Source: Dermatophilaceae bacterium (lineage in GTDB: Bacteria; Actinomycetota; Actinomycetes; Actinomycetales; Dermatophilaceae). Taken from it: DNA of 5,928 nt. The notes beneath the pieces were generated by a model. The model saw only the letters and a program-made list of their open reading frames with translations. It searched no databases and had not been told where the DNA came from. Shown here in pieces: positions 1-5,320 of the stretch (position 1 is the first letter of the stretch; each line of letters begins with the position of its first letter). Position numbers and translations under genes: made by a program. The DNA lies in NCBI GenBank assembly GCA_013361975.1, contig JABFXB010000216.1, forward strand, positions 1 through 5,928, written 5' to 3'.

Positions 1-315
1 ACCGCCGCAGGGTCTGCTCCGGCCGGCTCCGTCGCGGGCGACGCCGCGTCCGTCGCATCCGGCGCTGCTGCCGCCGCGGCCGGCACGGCTGCGTCGGGCA
101 CCGCCGCGCCGCCCGCTGCTACGTCCACCGTCGCCAGCTCGTCGACGGCCGCGGAGAACCTGCAGCCCGCGCCTCCCACCGACATGACGGCCGTCGTTCC
201 GCCCGTCGCCGACACCACGCCGCCCACCCTGGACGTGCAGGTGCTGGGCTCGGCCCCCACCGAGCCGCCGACGGCCGCCCCCGCCCCGACCGGCGCCATC
301 TCCGTCGGCTCCTGA
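1..315 (+). CDS. C-terminal end of an unidentified protein with an Ala/Pro/Ser/Thr-rich tail (5' partial)
   Basis: Reading from base 1, this frame is open for 104 codons and stops at TGA 313-315, with mostly G or C in the third codon position, as expected for coding DNA here. The start lies outside the window. The visible part is almost entirely low complexity: long runs of Ala, Gly, Ser and Thr, then Pro-rich stretches such as PPVADTTPPT and PPTAAPAP, ending in ISVGS. There is no membrane segment, cysteine pair or catalytic motif. Such tails are common as disordered C-terminal extensions or linkers of actinobacterial envelope or secreted proteins, but that is inference and no function can be assigned. 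A weak hairpin (GTCGGG 319-324 with CCCGAC 339-344) just after the stop could help end transcription before the tRNA gene. Confidence 0.6.
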   Translation, partial: TAAGSAPAGSVAGDAASVASGAAAAAAGTAASGTAAPPAATSTVASSSTAAENLQPAPPTDMTAVVPPVADTTPPTLDVQVLGSAPTEPPTAAPAPTGAISVGS

Positions 316-382
316 GCCGTCGGGTCCACCCGTCATCGCCCGACCCGGCGCTGCACTAGCCTGTGCACGTCCACGACGACGA

Positions 383-461
383 TCCCCGGTTGGTCTGCCG
401 GTAGGGCCCGCCTGACTTTGAATCAGGACAAGCGACGCAGGTTCGACTCCTGCCCGGGGAG
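383..461 (+). tRNA. tRNA-Gln (anticodon TTG)
   Basis: A cloverleaf can be drawn. The acceptor arms TCCCCGG 383-389 and CCGGGGA 454-460 pair perfectly. The D arm is GGTC 392-395 with GGCC 405-408, with GG at 400-401 in the loop. The anticodon stem is CCTGA 411-415 with TCAGG 423-427, around loop CTTTGAA. The T arm is GCAGG 437-441 with CCTGC 449-453, around TTCGACT. The anticodon TTG (418-420) reads CAA as Gln. The first pair T-A and discriminator G461 match known bacterial tRNA-Gln identity elements. CCA is not encoded. The variable region (428-436) is nine bases and two bases separate the D and anticodon stems, both a little long for a class I tRNA. A TAGCCT at 357-362 is a possible -10 element about 20 bases upstream, with no good -35. 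A tRNA-Gln next to glmU is, as I recall, common in Actinobacteria. Confidence 0.9.
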
Positions 462-476
462 CAGGTCCAGCGTGAC

Positions 477-498
477 AACCGCAGCGTGCGTTGCGGTT
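477..498 (+). terminator. Candidate terminator hairpin behind tRNA-Gln
   Basis: AACCGCA (477-483) and TGCGGTT (492-498) form a perfect 7-bp stem around an 8-base loop, starting 15 bases after the tRNA discriminator base. The sequence that follows (CTCACC) has no T tract, which is usual for actinobacterial hairpin terminators but lowers certainty. Its place directly behind the tRNA favours a role in 3' end formation or termination. Confidence 0.4.
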
Positions 499-727
499 CT
501 CACCGGCCTCGTCACCCTCGCGCCGCGACGGCCGGCCATCGATGCGGTGGCGGCGTGACGGCATACGCCACCTCGGCACAACGGCTCCCGACGACCGCCG
601 GCTGTGAGCGGGGTCACGGCGCCCGCACGGCCGCACGGCCGGCCCCGGGCCCGCGAGTAGCATGGCGGGCGGCGCACCCGGGTCGTTCACGGCTGGGGTC
701 GTCCGCACCCGAGTGCACGCCGATCCT
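499..727 (+). promoter_or_regulatory. glmU upstream spacer, with a possible -10 box
   Basis: The spacer between the tRNA and glmU is about 280 bases and very G+C rich. The glmU frame stays open back to 486, but the extra 86 codons give an Arg/Ala/Thr-rich sequence unlike any GlmU N-terminus, so I treat it as non-coding. TAGCAT at 658-663 fits the actinobacterial -10 pattern TANNNT and would give a leader of roughly 75 bases, but no convincing -35 lies upstream of it. A CCGCACGG/CCGCACGG tandem (around 623-638) next to GGCCGGCC is simple GC-rich repetition. I see no RNA gene or further ORF here. Confidence 0.3.
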
Positions 728-743
728 GAAGGAGCTGCGCCCT

Positions 744-2312
744 GTGAGCGATCTACGGCCGACCGCCGTGATCGTCCTCGCCGCCGGTGAGGGCACACGC
801 ATGAAGTCCACGACCCCCAAGGTCCTCCACACGATCGGGGGCCGCAGTCTCGTGGCTCACGCGATCCGGGCGGCGCGGGGCACCCATCCCCACCACCTCG
901 CCGTCGTGGTGCGCCATGAACGCGACCGGGTGGCCGAGCACGTGTCGCAGGTCGACCCCGACGCGGTCGTCGCCGACCAGGACGAGGTCAAGGGCACCGG
1001 ACGCGCCGTGGAGTGCGCCCTCGAGGCCCTGCCGGCCGACCTCGACGGAACGGTGGTCGTCACCTACGGCGACGTGCCGCTGCTGACGAGCGAGACCCTC
1101 GCCGGGCTCGTCGCCGCCCACCACGCGGCGGGCAACGCCGTCACCGTCATCACGGCGACGCTCGACGACCCGACCGGCTACGGCCGGGTGCTGCGCGACG
1201 AGGCCGGCGACGTGGCGGCCATCGTCGAGCAGAAGGACGCCGACGACGAGCAGCGCGCGATCCGCGAGGTCAACAGCGGGCTGTACGCGTTCGACGTGAC
1301 GGTGCTGCGCGAGGCGCTCGCCGAGGTCGGCACCGACAACGCGCAGGGCGAGAAGTACCTCACCGACGTCATCGCGATCGCCCGGGGCCGCGGCCTGACC
1401 GTGCGTGCGCACCTCGTCGCCGACCTGTGGCAGACCGAGGGCGTCAACGACAAGGTGCAGCTCGCGCGCCTCGGCGCCGAGCTCAACCGGCGCACGGTCG
1501 AGCAGGCGATGCGCGACGGTGCCATCGTCATCGACCCGGCCACGACGTGGATCGACGCCGACGTGACGATCGGCCCCGACACCGTCGTGCGGCCGGGCAC
1601 GCAGATCCACGGCGCGAGCACCATCGGCCGCGACTGCGTCATCGGCCCCGAGACCACCCTCACCGACGTCGAGGTCGGTGACGGCGCCAGCGTCGTGCGC
1701 ACCCAGGCCGAGCTCGCCGAGATCGGCCCGGGGGCGACGGTCGGTCCGTTCTCCTACCTGCGTCCGGGCACCCGCCTCGGCGCCAAGGGCAAGATCGGCG
1801 GCTTCGTCGAGACCAAGAACGCCGTGATCGGCGACGGCGCCAAGGTGCCGCACCTCACCTACTGCGGCGACGCGACGATCGGCGAGGGCGCCAACATCGG
1901 CGCCGGCACGATCTTCGCCAACTACGACGGCGTCACCAAGGGCCACACGACCGTGGGCGCGCACAGCTTCGTCGGCAGCAACTCGGTCGTCGTCGCGCCG
2001 CGCTCGATCGGCGACGGCGCCTACGTCGCCGCGGGGTCGGCCGTCGTCAGCGACGTCGCCCCGGGCCAGCTCGCCGTGACCCGGGCGCAGCAGCGCAACA
2101 TCGACGGCTGGGTCGCGCGCCGTCGCGCCGGCACGAAGACCGACGAGGCCGCGCGAGCTGCCCGGGCCGCCGACGCCCGTGCCGAGGCTCGCGCCGACGC
2201 CGAGGCGGCCGCCGAGGTGGAGGCGGCGCTCGCCAGCGAGCCCGGCGCGGTCTCCTCGAACGACAGGCTCTCCACCGACCGCACCACCGACACGAAGGAC
2301 GCCCAGCGATGA
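744..2312 (+). CDS. glmU: Bifunctional GlmU: UDP-GlcNAc pyrophosphorylase / glucosamine-1-phosphate N-acetyltransferase
   Basis: Cytosolic enzyme for the last two steps of UDP-GlcNAc synthesis: it acetylates glucosamine-1-phosphate with acetyl-CoA, then transfers UMP from UTP, supplying peptidoglycan precursors. The 522-residue product starts at GTG 744, nine bases after AAGGAG (729-734). The uridyltransferase half shows LAAGEGTRMKSTTPK (12-26, with R19 and K26), GTGRA (84-88), YGD (108-110, metal-binding D110), GYGR (145-148), EQK (162-164), NSG (177-179) and N235. The acetyltransferase half is a left-handed beta-helix of hexapeptide repeats from about 272 to 440, with R340, K358, catalytic H370 in PHLTY, Y373, NYDG (393-396), S412 and R447, all matching E. 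coli active-site positions by motif. Residues about 461-522 are an Ala/Glu/Arg-rich tail absent from the 456-residue E. coli enzyme. The stop overlaps the prs start (ATGA), so the two are co-transcribed and probably translationally coupled. Confidence 0.97.
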   Translation: MSDLRPTAVIVLAAGEGTRMKSTTPKVLHTIGGRSLVAHAIRAARGTHPHHLAVVVRHERDRVAEHVSQVDPDAVVADQDEVKGTGRAVECALEALPADLDGTVVVTYGDVPLLTSETLAGLVAAHHAAGNAVTVITATLDDPTGYGRVLRDEAGDVAAIVEQKDADDEQRAIREVNSGLYAFDVTVLREALAEVGTDNAQGEKYLTDVIAIARGRGLTVRAHLVADLWQTEGVNDKVQLARLGAELNRRTVEQAMRDGAIVIDPATTWIDADVTIGPDTVVRPGTQIHGASTIGRDCVIGPETTLTDVEVGDGASVVRTQAELAEIGPGATVGPFSYLRPGTRLGAKGKIGGFVETKNAVIGDGAKVPHLTYCGDATIGEGANIGAGTIFANYDGVTKGHTTVGAHSFVGSNSVVVAPRSIGDGAYVAAGSAVVSDVAPGQLAVTRAQQRNIDGWVARRRAGTKTDEAARAARAADARAEARADAEAAAEVEAALASEPGAVSSNDRLSTDRTTDTKDAQR

Positions 2313-3289
2313 GTGGCATCAACAAGACGACCGAGAAGCACCTCATGGTCTTCTCCGGCCGGGCCCACCCGCTGCTCGCGCAGGAGGTCGCCAAGGAGCT
2401 CGGCACCGACCTCGTGCCGACCTCGGCCTACGACTTCGCCAACGGCGAGATCTACGTGCGCTACGAGGAGTCGGTGCGCGGCTCCGACGCGTTCGTCATC
2501 CAGAGCCACACCGCTCCGATCAACGAGTGGATCATGGAGCAGCTCATCATGATCGACGCCCTCAAGCGGGCGTCGGCCAAGCGGATCACGGTCGTGCTGC
2601 CCTTCTACGGCTATGCCCGCCAGGACAAGAAGCACCGTGGCCGCGAGCCGATCTCGGCCCGGCTCATGGCCGACCTGTTCAAGACCGCCGGCGCCGACCG
2701 CCTCATGGCCATCGACCTGCACACGGCGCAGATCCAGGGCTTCTTCGACGGCCCCGTCGACCACCTCATGGCGATGCCGATCCTCGCCAGCTACGTCGCG
2801 GAGAAGTACGGCCACCTCGACCTCGCGGTCGTCTCGCCCGACGCCGGCCGCATCAAGGTCGCCGAGGACTGGAGCTCACGGCTCGGGGGCGCCCCGCTGG
2901 CCTTCATCCACAAGACCCGCGACATCAACCGGCCCAACGAGGTCGTGGCCAACCGCGTCGTCGGTGAGATCAAGGGCCGCGTCTGCGTGCTCGTCGACGA
3001 CATGATCGACACGGCCGGCACCATCACCAAGGCCGCCGACGCGCTCATGGAGCAGGGCGCGGCCTCGGTCATCATCGCCGCGACGCACGCCATCCTCAGC
3101 GGCCCGGCCGTCGACCGCCTCAAGGCCTGCAAGGTCGACGAGGTGATCGTCACCAACACGCTGCCGATCCCCGACGACCGCCGCTTCGACAAGCTCGAGG
3201 TGCTCTCCATCGCGCCGCTCGTGTCGATGGCCATCAAGGAGGTCTTCGAGGACGGCTCGGTCACGAGCCTCTTCGACGGCAAGGCCTGA
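2309..3289 (+). CDS. prs: Ribose-phosphate pyrophosphokinase (PRPP synthase, class I type)
   Basis: Makes 5-phosphoribosyl-1-pyrophosphate from ribose-5-phosphate and ATP in the cytosol, feeding purine, pyrimidine, NAD, His and Trp synthesis. In Actinobacteria PRPP is also the precursor of decaprenyl-phosphate arabinose. The 326-residue product has the family's usual length and is complete. Visible motifs are the flexible-loop segment YARQDKK (102-108), the PRPP synthase signature DLHTAQIQGFFD (136-147, with metal-binding H138), SPDAG (176-180), the catalytic-loop pair K202/R204 in HKTRD, and the ribose-5-phosphate-binding loop DDMIDTAGT (230-238). The C-terminus VTSLFDGKA is typical of actinobacterial Prs. 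The ATG at 2309 overlaps the glmU stop by four bases, and its Shine-Dalgarno GAAGGA (2294-2299, nine bases ahead) lies inside the glmU tail codons. A strong hairpin follows 30 bases after the stop. No key residue is missing. Confidence 0.97.
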   Translation: MSGINKTTEKHLMVFSGRAHPLLAQEVAKELGTDLVPTSAYDFANGEIYVRYEESVRGSDAFVIQSHTAPINEWIMEQLIMIDALKRASAKRITVVLPFYGYARQDKKHRGREPISARLMADLFKTAGADRLMAIDLHTAQIQGFFDGPVDHLMAMPILASYVAEKYGHLDLAVVSPDAGRIKVAEDWSSRLGGAPLAFIHKTRDINRPNEVVANRVVGEIKGRVCVLVDDMIDTAGTITKAADALMEQGAASVIIAATHAILSGPAVDRLKACKVDEVIVTNTLPIPDDRRFDKLEVLSIAPLVSMAIKEVFEDGSVTSLFDGKA

Positions 3290-3319
3290 GCCGCCGGCTC
3301 CCAACAGCCACAGACCGAG

Positions 3320-3356
3320 GCCGTATGCCGCCGGGACCCACCCGGCGGCATACGGC
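3320..3356. terminator. Bidirectional terminator between convergent prs and the CGNR-type gene
   Basis: GCCGTATGCCGCCGGG (3320-3335) and its exact reverse complement (3341-3356) form a perfect 16-bp stem around the loop ACCCA. It begins 30 bases after the prs stop and ends 19 bases before the stop of the opposing gene at 3376, so it can serve both strands. No long T tract follows on either strand, as is usual in high-GC Actinobacteria. Confidence 0.85.
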
Positions 3357-3375
3357 GTCTGTCGTGGTCGGGTGT

Positions 3376-3936
3376 TCAGGCGCGCGCCGCCTGCCGGGCG
3401 CGGTAGGCGGCCGTGTGCGCCCTTGCGGCGCAGCCGCCCTCGCAGAAGCGGCGGGACCTGTTGCGAGACAGGTCGACGACGACGTCGTCACAGTCGGCGG
3501 CCTCGCAGACCCGCAGCCGCGACAGCTCACCTGCGCGCACGACGTCGATGACGGCGATCGCGGCCTCGACGGCCATGCGTCGGGGAAGGGGCGCGTCGGA
3601 GGGGGTCGCGTGGATGTGCCATCCGACGCCGTCGTGGTCGACGAGCTGCGGGGTGGCCCTGGCCTCGGCGAGCAGGTCGTTGACGAGCTGGACGACGCCG
3701 GCCTCGTCGAGCTCCCAGAAGGCACGGAGCCGGGGGCGCAGCTCGCGCACGGCCTGCAGCTCCGCGGCGTCGCGGTCGAAGCGGCCGGTCCAGCCGTGCT
3801 CGGCGTAGAGGGCTGCGAGCTCGTCGGCACTCGTCAGGCGGTCGGGGGTGGAGTCGCCGGGCAGCACGCCGGGCATCGTGTTGACGAGGGCGGCGGCGCC
3901 GGCGAGGGCGACCTCGGTGTCATGGGTGAAAAGCAT
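3376..3936 (-). CDS. CGNR zinc-finger family protein (ABATE domain), putative transcriptional regulator
   Basis: The 186-residue product has the two-part plan of CGNR/ABATE (DUF1470-type) proteins: an N-terminal helical domain with a conserved-looking LVNTM segment (17-21) and many Asp/Leu/Arg positions, then a C-terminal zinc-ribbon-like motif. Four cysteines C144, C149, C165 and C169 (C-x4-C and C-x3-C) can bind zinc. They are followed by the basic helix CAARAHTAAYRARQ (169-182), where the family has CGNR or CANR followed by a similar YRAR or HRAR segment. DNA binding and regulation are assigned to this family mainly by annotation, so the function is inferred. The start is ATG at 3936, with AGGAG (complement of 3942-3946) five bases upstream. 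The gene is divergent from the EamA transporter and shares a short intergenic region with it, suggesting it may control that gene and itself. Its ligand is unknown. Confidence 0.85.
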   Translation of the reverse strand: MLFTHDTEVALAGAAALVNTMPGVLPGDSTPDRLTSADELAALYAEHGWTGRFDRDAAELQAVRELRPRLRAFWELDEAGVVQLVNDLLAEARATPQLVDHDGVGWHIHATPSDAPLPRRMAVEAAIAVIDVVRAGELSRLRVCEAADCDDVVVDLSRNRSRRFCEGGCAARAHTAAYRARQAARA

Positions 3937-3937
3937 G

Positions 3938-3967
3938 TTGACTCCTGACGCGAGGCGTCGATACTGT
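3938..3967 (+). promoter_or_regulatory. Candidate promoter for the EamA transporter
   Basis: TTGACT (3938-3943) and TACTGT (3962-3967), separated by 18 bases, match the -35 (TTGAC-) and -10 (TANNNT) consensus of the actinobacterial housekeeping sigma factor well. Transcription would begin near 3974 and give a leader of about 75 bases before ATG 4049. The -35 overlaps the ribosome binding site and lies directly before the start codon of the opposing gene, so transcription from the two sides must interfere. Confidence 0.55.
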
Positions 3968-3983
3968 CATGAGTGTAAGTCAT
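3966..3983. promoter_or_regulatory. Possible operator and opposing -10 in the divergent spacer
   Basis: This unusually A+T-rich patch carries a partial dyad, ATGA (3969-3972) and TCAT (3980-3983), and two direct copies of GTCAT (3966-3970 and 3979-3983). AGTGTA at 3972-3977 reads TACACT on the minus strand, a candidate -10 for the CGNR-type gene, with no clear -35. The patch covers the expected start point of the opposing promoter, where a repressor would act. The half-sites are short, so this is suggestive only. Confidence 0.3.
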
Positions 3984-4048
3984 TTGGGTGCTGACATCGG
4001 GGCGGTCTCGCACGGTCGCGTGGGTCGGCGGAGGTGAGCGAGGGTGTC

Positions 4049-5038
4049 ATGACCGAACGCGTTGTCGTCACCGGCCCGGTCGTCGGCGAGTCGCCGAGGG
4101 GCGATGAGGTCGACGCGCCCGTCGCGGGCCATTCCCGTCACCCGCTGCTCGGGCTCGGTGTCGCCCTCGTCTCGGCGGCGGCCTTCGCCACGTCGGGCGC
4201 CTTCGGCAAGTCGCTGCTCGTCGGCGGGTGGTCGCCCGGCGTCGTCGTGACGATGCGCATCACCGTCGCCGCGGTCGTGCTGCTCGGCCCGGCCCTCTGG
4301 TCGCTGCGCGGTCGGTGGGCCGCCCTGCGACGCAACGCGTGGGTCGTCGCCGGCTACGGCCTCACCGGTGTGGCCGGCTGCCAGCTCGCCTACTTCAACG
4401 CCGTGACCCACCTCTCCGTCGGGGTGGCCCTGCTCCTCGAGTACCTCGCGCCCGTGCTCATCGTCGGCTGGCTCTGGCTGCGTCACCGGCAGGCTCCGCG
4501 TCGGCTCACGCTCGTCGGCGTCGCGCTCGCGGTCGCCGGGCTGCTGCTCGTGCTCGACGTCCTGGGCGGCGCCAGCGTCAACCTGGTCGGAGTCCTGTGG
4601 GGCCTCGGCGCCGCCGTCTGCCTGGTGCTCTACTTCCTGCTCGCCGACCACGTCGACGACGATGTGCCGCCCCTCGCGCTCGCCGGTGGTGGGCTGGCGG
4701 TCGGGGCCGCCTCGCTGTGGGTCGCCGCCCTGTCCGGCGCGCTCGACATGACCCGTGGCGCGGCGCAGGTGCCCCTTGGTGGGGTCGTCGTGCCGTGGTG
4801 GGTGCCCGTGCTCGTCATCGCGCTCGTCGCGGCCGCCTTCGCGTACGTCACCGGCATCGCCGCGGTGCGGATGCTCGGGGCCAAGGTGGCCTCCTTCGTC
4901 GCCCTGACCGAGGTCCTCTTCGCCGTGCTCTTCGCCTGGCTCGTGCTCGCCGAGCTCCCGACACCCGTGCAGCTGCTGGGCGGTGCCCTCATCGTCGCCG
5001 GACTCGTCGCGGTGCGCTCCGACGAGGCCCGTTCCTGA
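4049..5038 (+). CDS. EamA/DMT-superfamily membrane transporter (ten helices)
   Basis: A 329-residue inner-membrane protein with two EamA repeats of five helices each, the usual plan of drug/metabolite exporters. After a hydrophilic N-terminus of about 30 residues, hydrophobic segments lie near 32-52, 62-82, 97-115, 120-143, 153-171, 179-200, 209-229, 251-272, 278-300 and 305-323. The fourth segment, around ALLLEYLAPVLIVG (127-140), and the ninth, around SFVALTEVLFAVLFAW (282-297), carry the Glu/Pro pattern typical of the end of each repeat. The substrate cannot be read from sequence; relatives export amino acids, nucleosides, metabolites or drugs. I chose ATG 4049. An in-frame GTG at 4034 exists, but its only purine-rich upstream sequence touches it. 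GGAGGTGA (4030-4037) is a perfect Shine-Dalgarno for 4049 with somewhat long spacing, and GAGGG (4040-4044) is a closer but weaker one. The divergent CGNR-type gene is its likely regulator. Confidence 0.9.
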   Translation: MTERVVVTGPVVGESPRGDEVDAPVAGHSRHPLLGLGVALVSAAAFATSGAFGKSLLVGGWSPGVVVTMRITVAAVVLLGPALWSLRGRWAALRRNAWVVAGYGLTGVAGCQLAYFNAVTHLSVGVALLLEYLAPVLIVGWLWLRHRQAPRRLTLVGVALAVAGLLLVLDVLGGASVNLVGVLWGLGAAVCLVLYFLLADHVDDDVPPLALAGGGLAVGAASLWVAALSGALDMTRGAAQVPLGGVVVPWWVPVLVIALVAAAFAYVTGIAAVRMLGAKVASFVALTEVLFAVLFAWLVLAELPTPVQLLGGALIVAGLVAVRSDEARS

Positions 5039-5050
5039 CCGTTCGGCAGG
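5034..5050 (+). terminator. Weak hairpin overlapping the transporter stop
   Basis: CCTG (5034-5037) pairs with CAGG (5047-5050) and, past a bulged A, CC pairs with GG around the tetraloop GTTC. ATTTC follows. It is short and starts in the last codons of the transporter gene. It could contribute to termination before the rplY promoter, but would not stand alone as evidence. Confidence 0.3.
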
Positions 5051-5052
5051 AT

Positions 5053-5082
5053 TTCACCGGGGGGCCGTCCGTCCCGTAAGAT
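5053..5082 (+). promoter_or_regulatory. Candidate rplY promoter
   Basis: TTCACC (5053-5058) and TAAGAT (5077-5082) are 18 bases apart. The -10 fits TANNNT and the -35 matches four of six positions of TTGACA. Transcription would start near 5088-5090, giving rplY its own promoter and an unusually long leader of about 230 bases. Confidence 0.5.
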
Positions 5083-5087
5083 CGAGC

Positions 5088-5309
5088 AGTTGCCTCGGCG
5101 AGGGACGGTGCACGAACTGCCACGGCAGGACGTGACGAGGTCCGTGATCGACGCGGTGGCCTGACTCGTGGACGTGCTCGGGGAGCGCGCCGCGAACGGG
5201 TTCGCCTCTGCGTGCGGACCACGTCGGCCATCCGCCACGAACTGCCGAATCATCGCGCGTCGCCCCGCGTCGAGGCCACCACCGACCGCCTCATCTTCCA
5301 CACGACCCC
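5088..5309 (+). ncRNA. Structured 5' leader of rplY, candidate cis-regulatory RNA
   Basis: The 282 bases between the transporter and rplY hold no recognisable gene, but the part after the promoter folds well by eye. Hairpins seen: CCTC/GAGG 5093-5103; CACG-AA-CTGC with GCAG-GA-CGTG 5111-5134; ACGAG-G-TC with GACTCGT 5135-5169 (one bulged G, 20-base loop); GCTC/GAGC 5176-5186; GCGAA/TTCGC around CGGG 5192-5205; and CGTGCGGA (5211-5218) with TCCGC-C-ACG (5231-5239), eight pairs and one bulge. The last part, about 5250-5309, is unstructured and leads to the ribosome binding site. Many ribosomal protein genes are autoregulated through such leaders, so this is a candidate. I cannot match it to a named RNA family, and GC-rich DNA forms small hairpins by chance. 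Confidence 0.4.
5108..5164 (+). CDS. Possible 18-codon leader ORF upstream of rplY
   Basis: GTG 5108 opens an ORF of 18 codons (HELPRQDVTRSVIDAVA after the start) ending at TGA 5162-5164. AGGGA (5101-5105) lies just ahead, closer than an ideal ribosome binding site. It sits at the front of the candidate rplY leader and spans two of its hairpins, the usual arrangement for a translated leader peptide. It lacks a run of one amino acid that would point to classical attenuation. Short GTG-started ORFs arise often by chance at this base composition. Confidence 0.2.
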   Translation: MHELPRQDVTRSVIDAVA

Positions 5310-5320
5310 AGGAGTCACCC

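Noticed and set aside
560..567. GGCATACG shared with the terminator stem at 3347-3354
   Set aside because: Eight bases matching once elsewhere in nearly 6 kb is within chance, and the flanks differ.
423..677. Minus-strand ORF ending inside the tRNA
   Set aside because: Its C-terminal QESNLRRLS is the well-known false peptide from reading a tRNA gene backwards, and the cloverleaf explains this sequence.
486..743. In-frame upstream extension of glmU to a start at 486
   Set aside because: The 86 extra codons give a sequence unlike GlmU N-termini. GTG 744 has a well-spaced AAGGAG and places the LAAGEGTRM motif at residue 12, as in known enzymes.
753..1964. Long minus-strand ORF of 403 codons opposite glmU
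   Set aside because: It is a shadow of the glmU codon pattern in GC-rich DNA. Its product is an Asp/Val/Gly/Arg-rich string without motifs, while glmU on the other strand has every expected catalytic residue.
3325..3948. Plus-strand ORF of 207 codons opposite the CGNR-type gene
   Set aside because: It would start inside the terminator stem and its product lacks recognisable motifs. The minus strand has the zinc-finger cysteines and a good start.
3974..4048. Riboswitch in the leader of the EamA transporter
   Set aside because: Some EamA genes are riboswitch-controlled, but these roughly 75 bases show no guanidine-type or other motif that I recognise, and no strong stem.
5168..5320. In-frame GTG at 5168 extending rplY by 51 residues
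   Set aside because: The extension has no L25 similarity and lies in a hairpin-rich leader. GTG 5321 has AGGAG six bases ahead and gives the normal L25 N-terminus.
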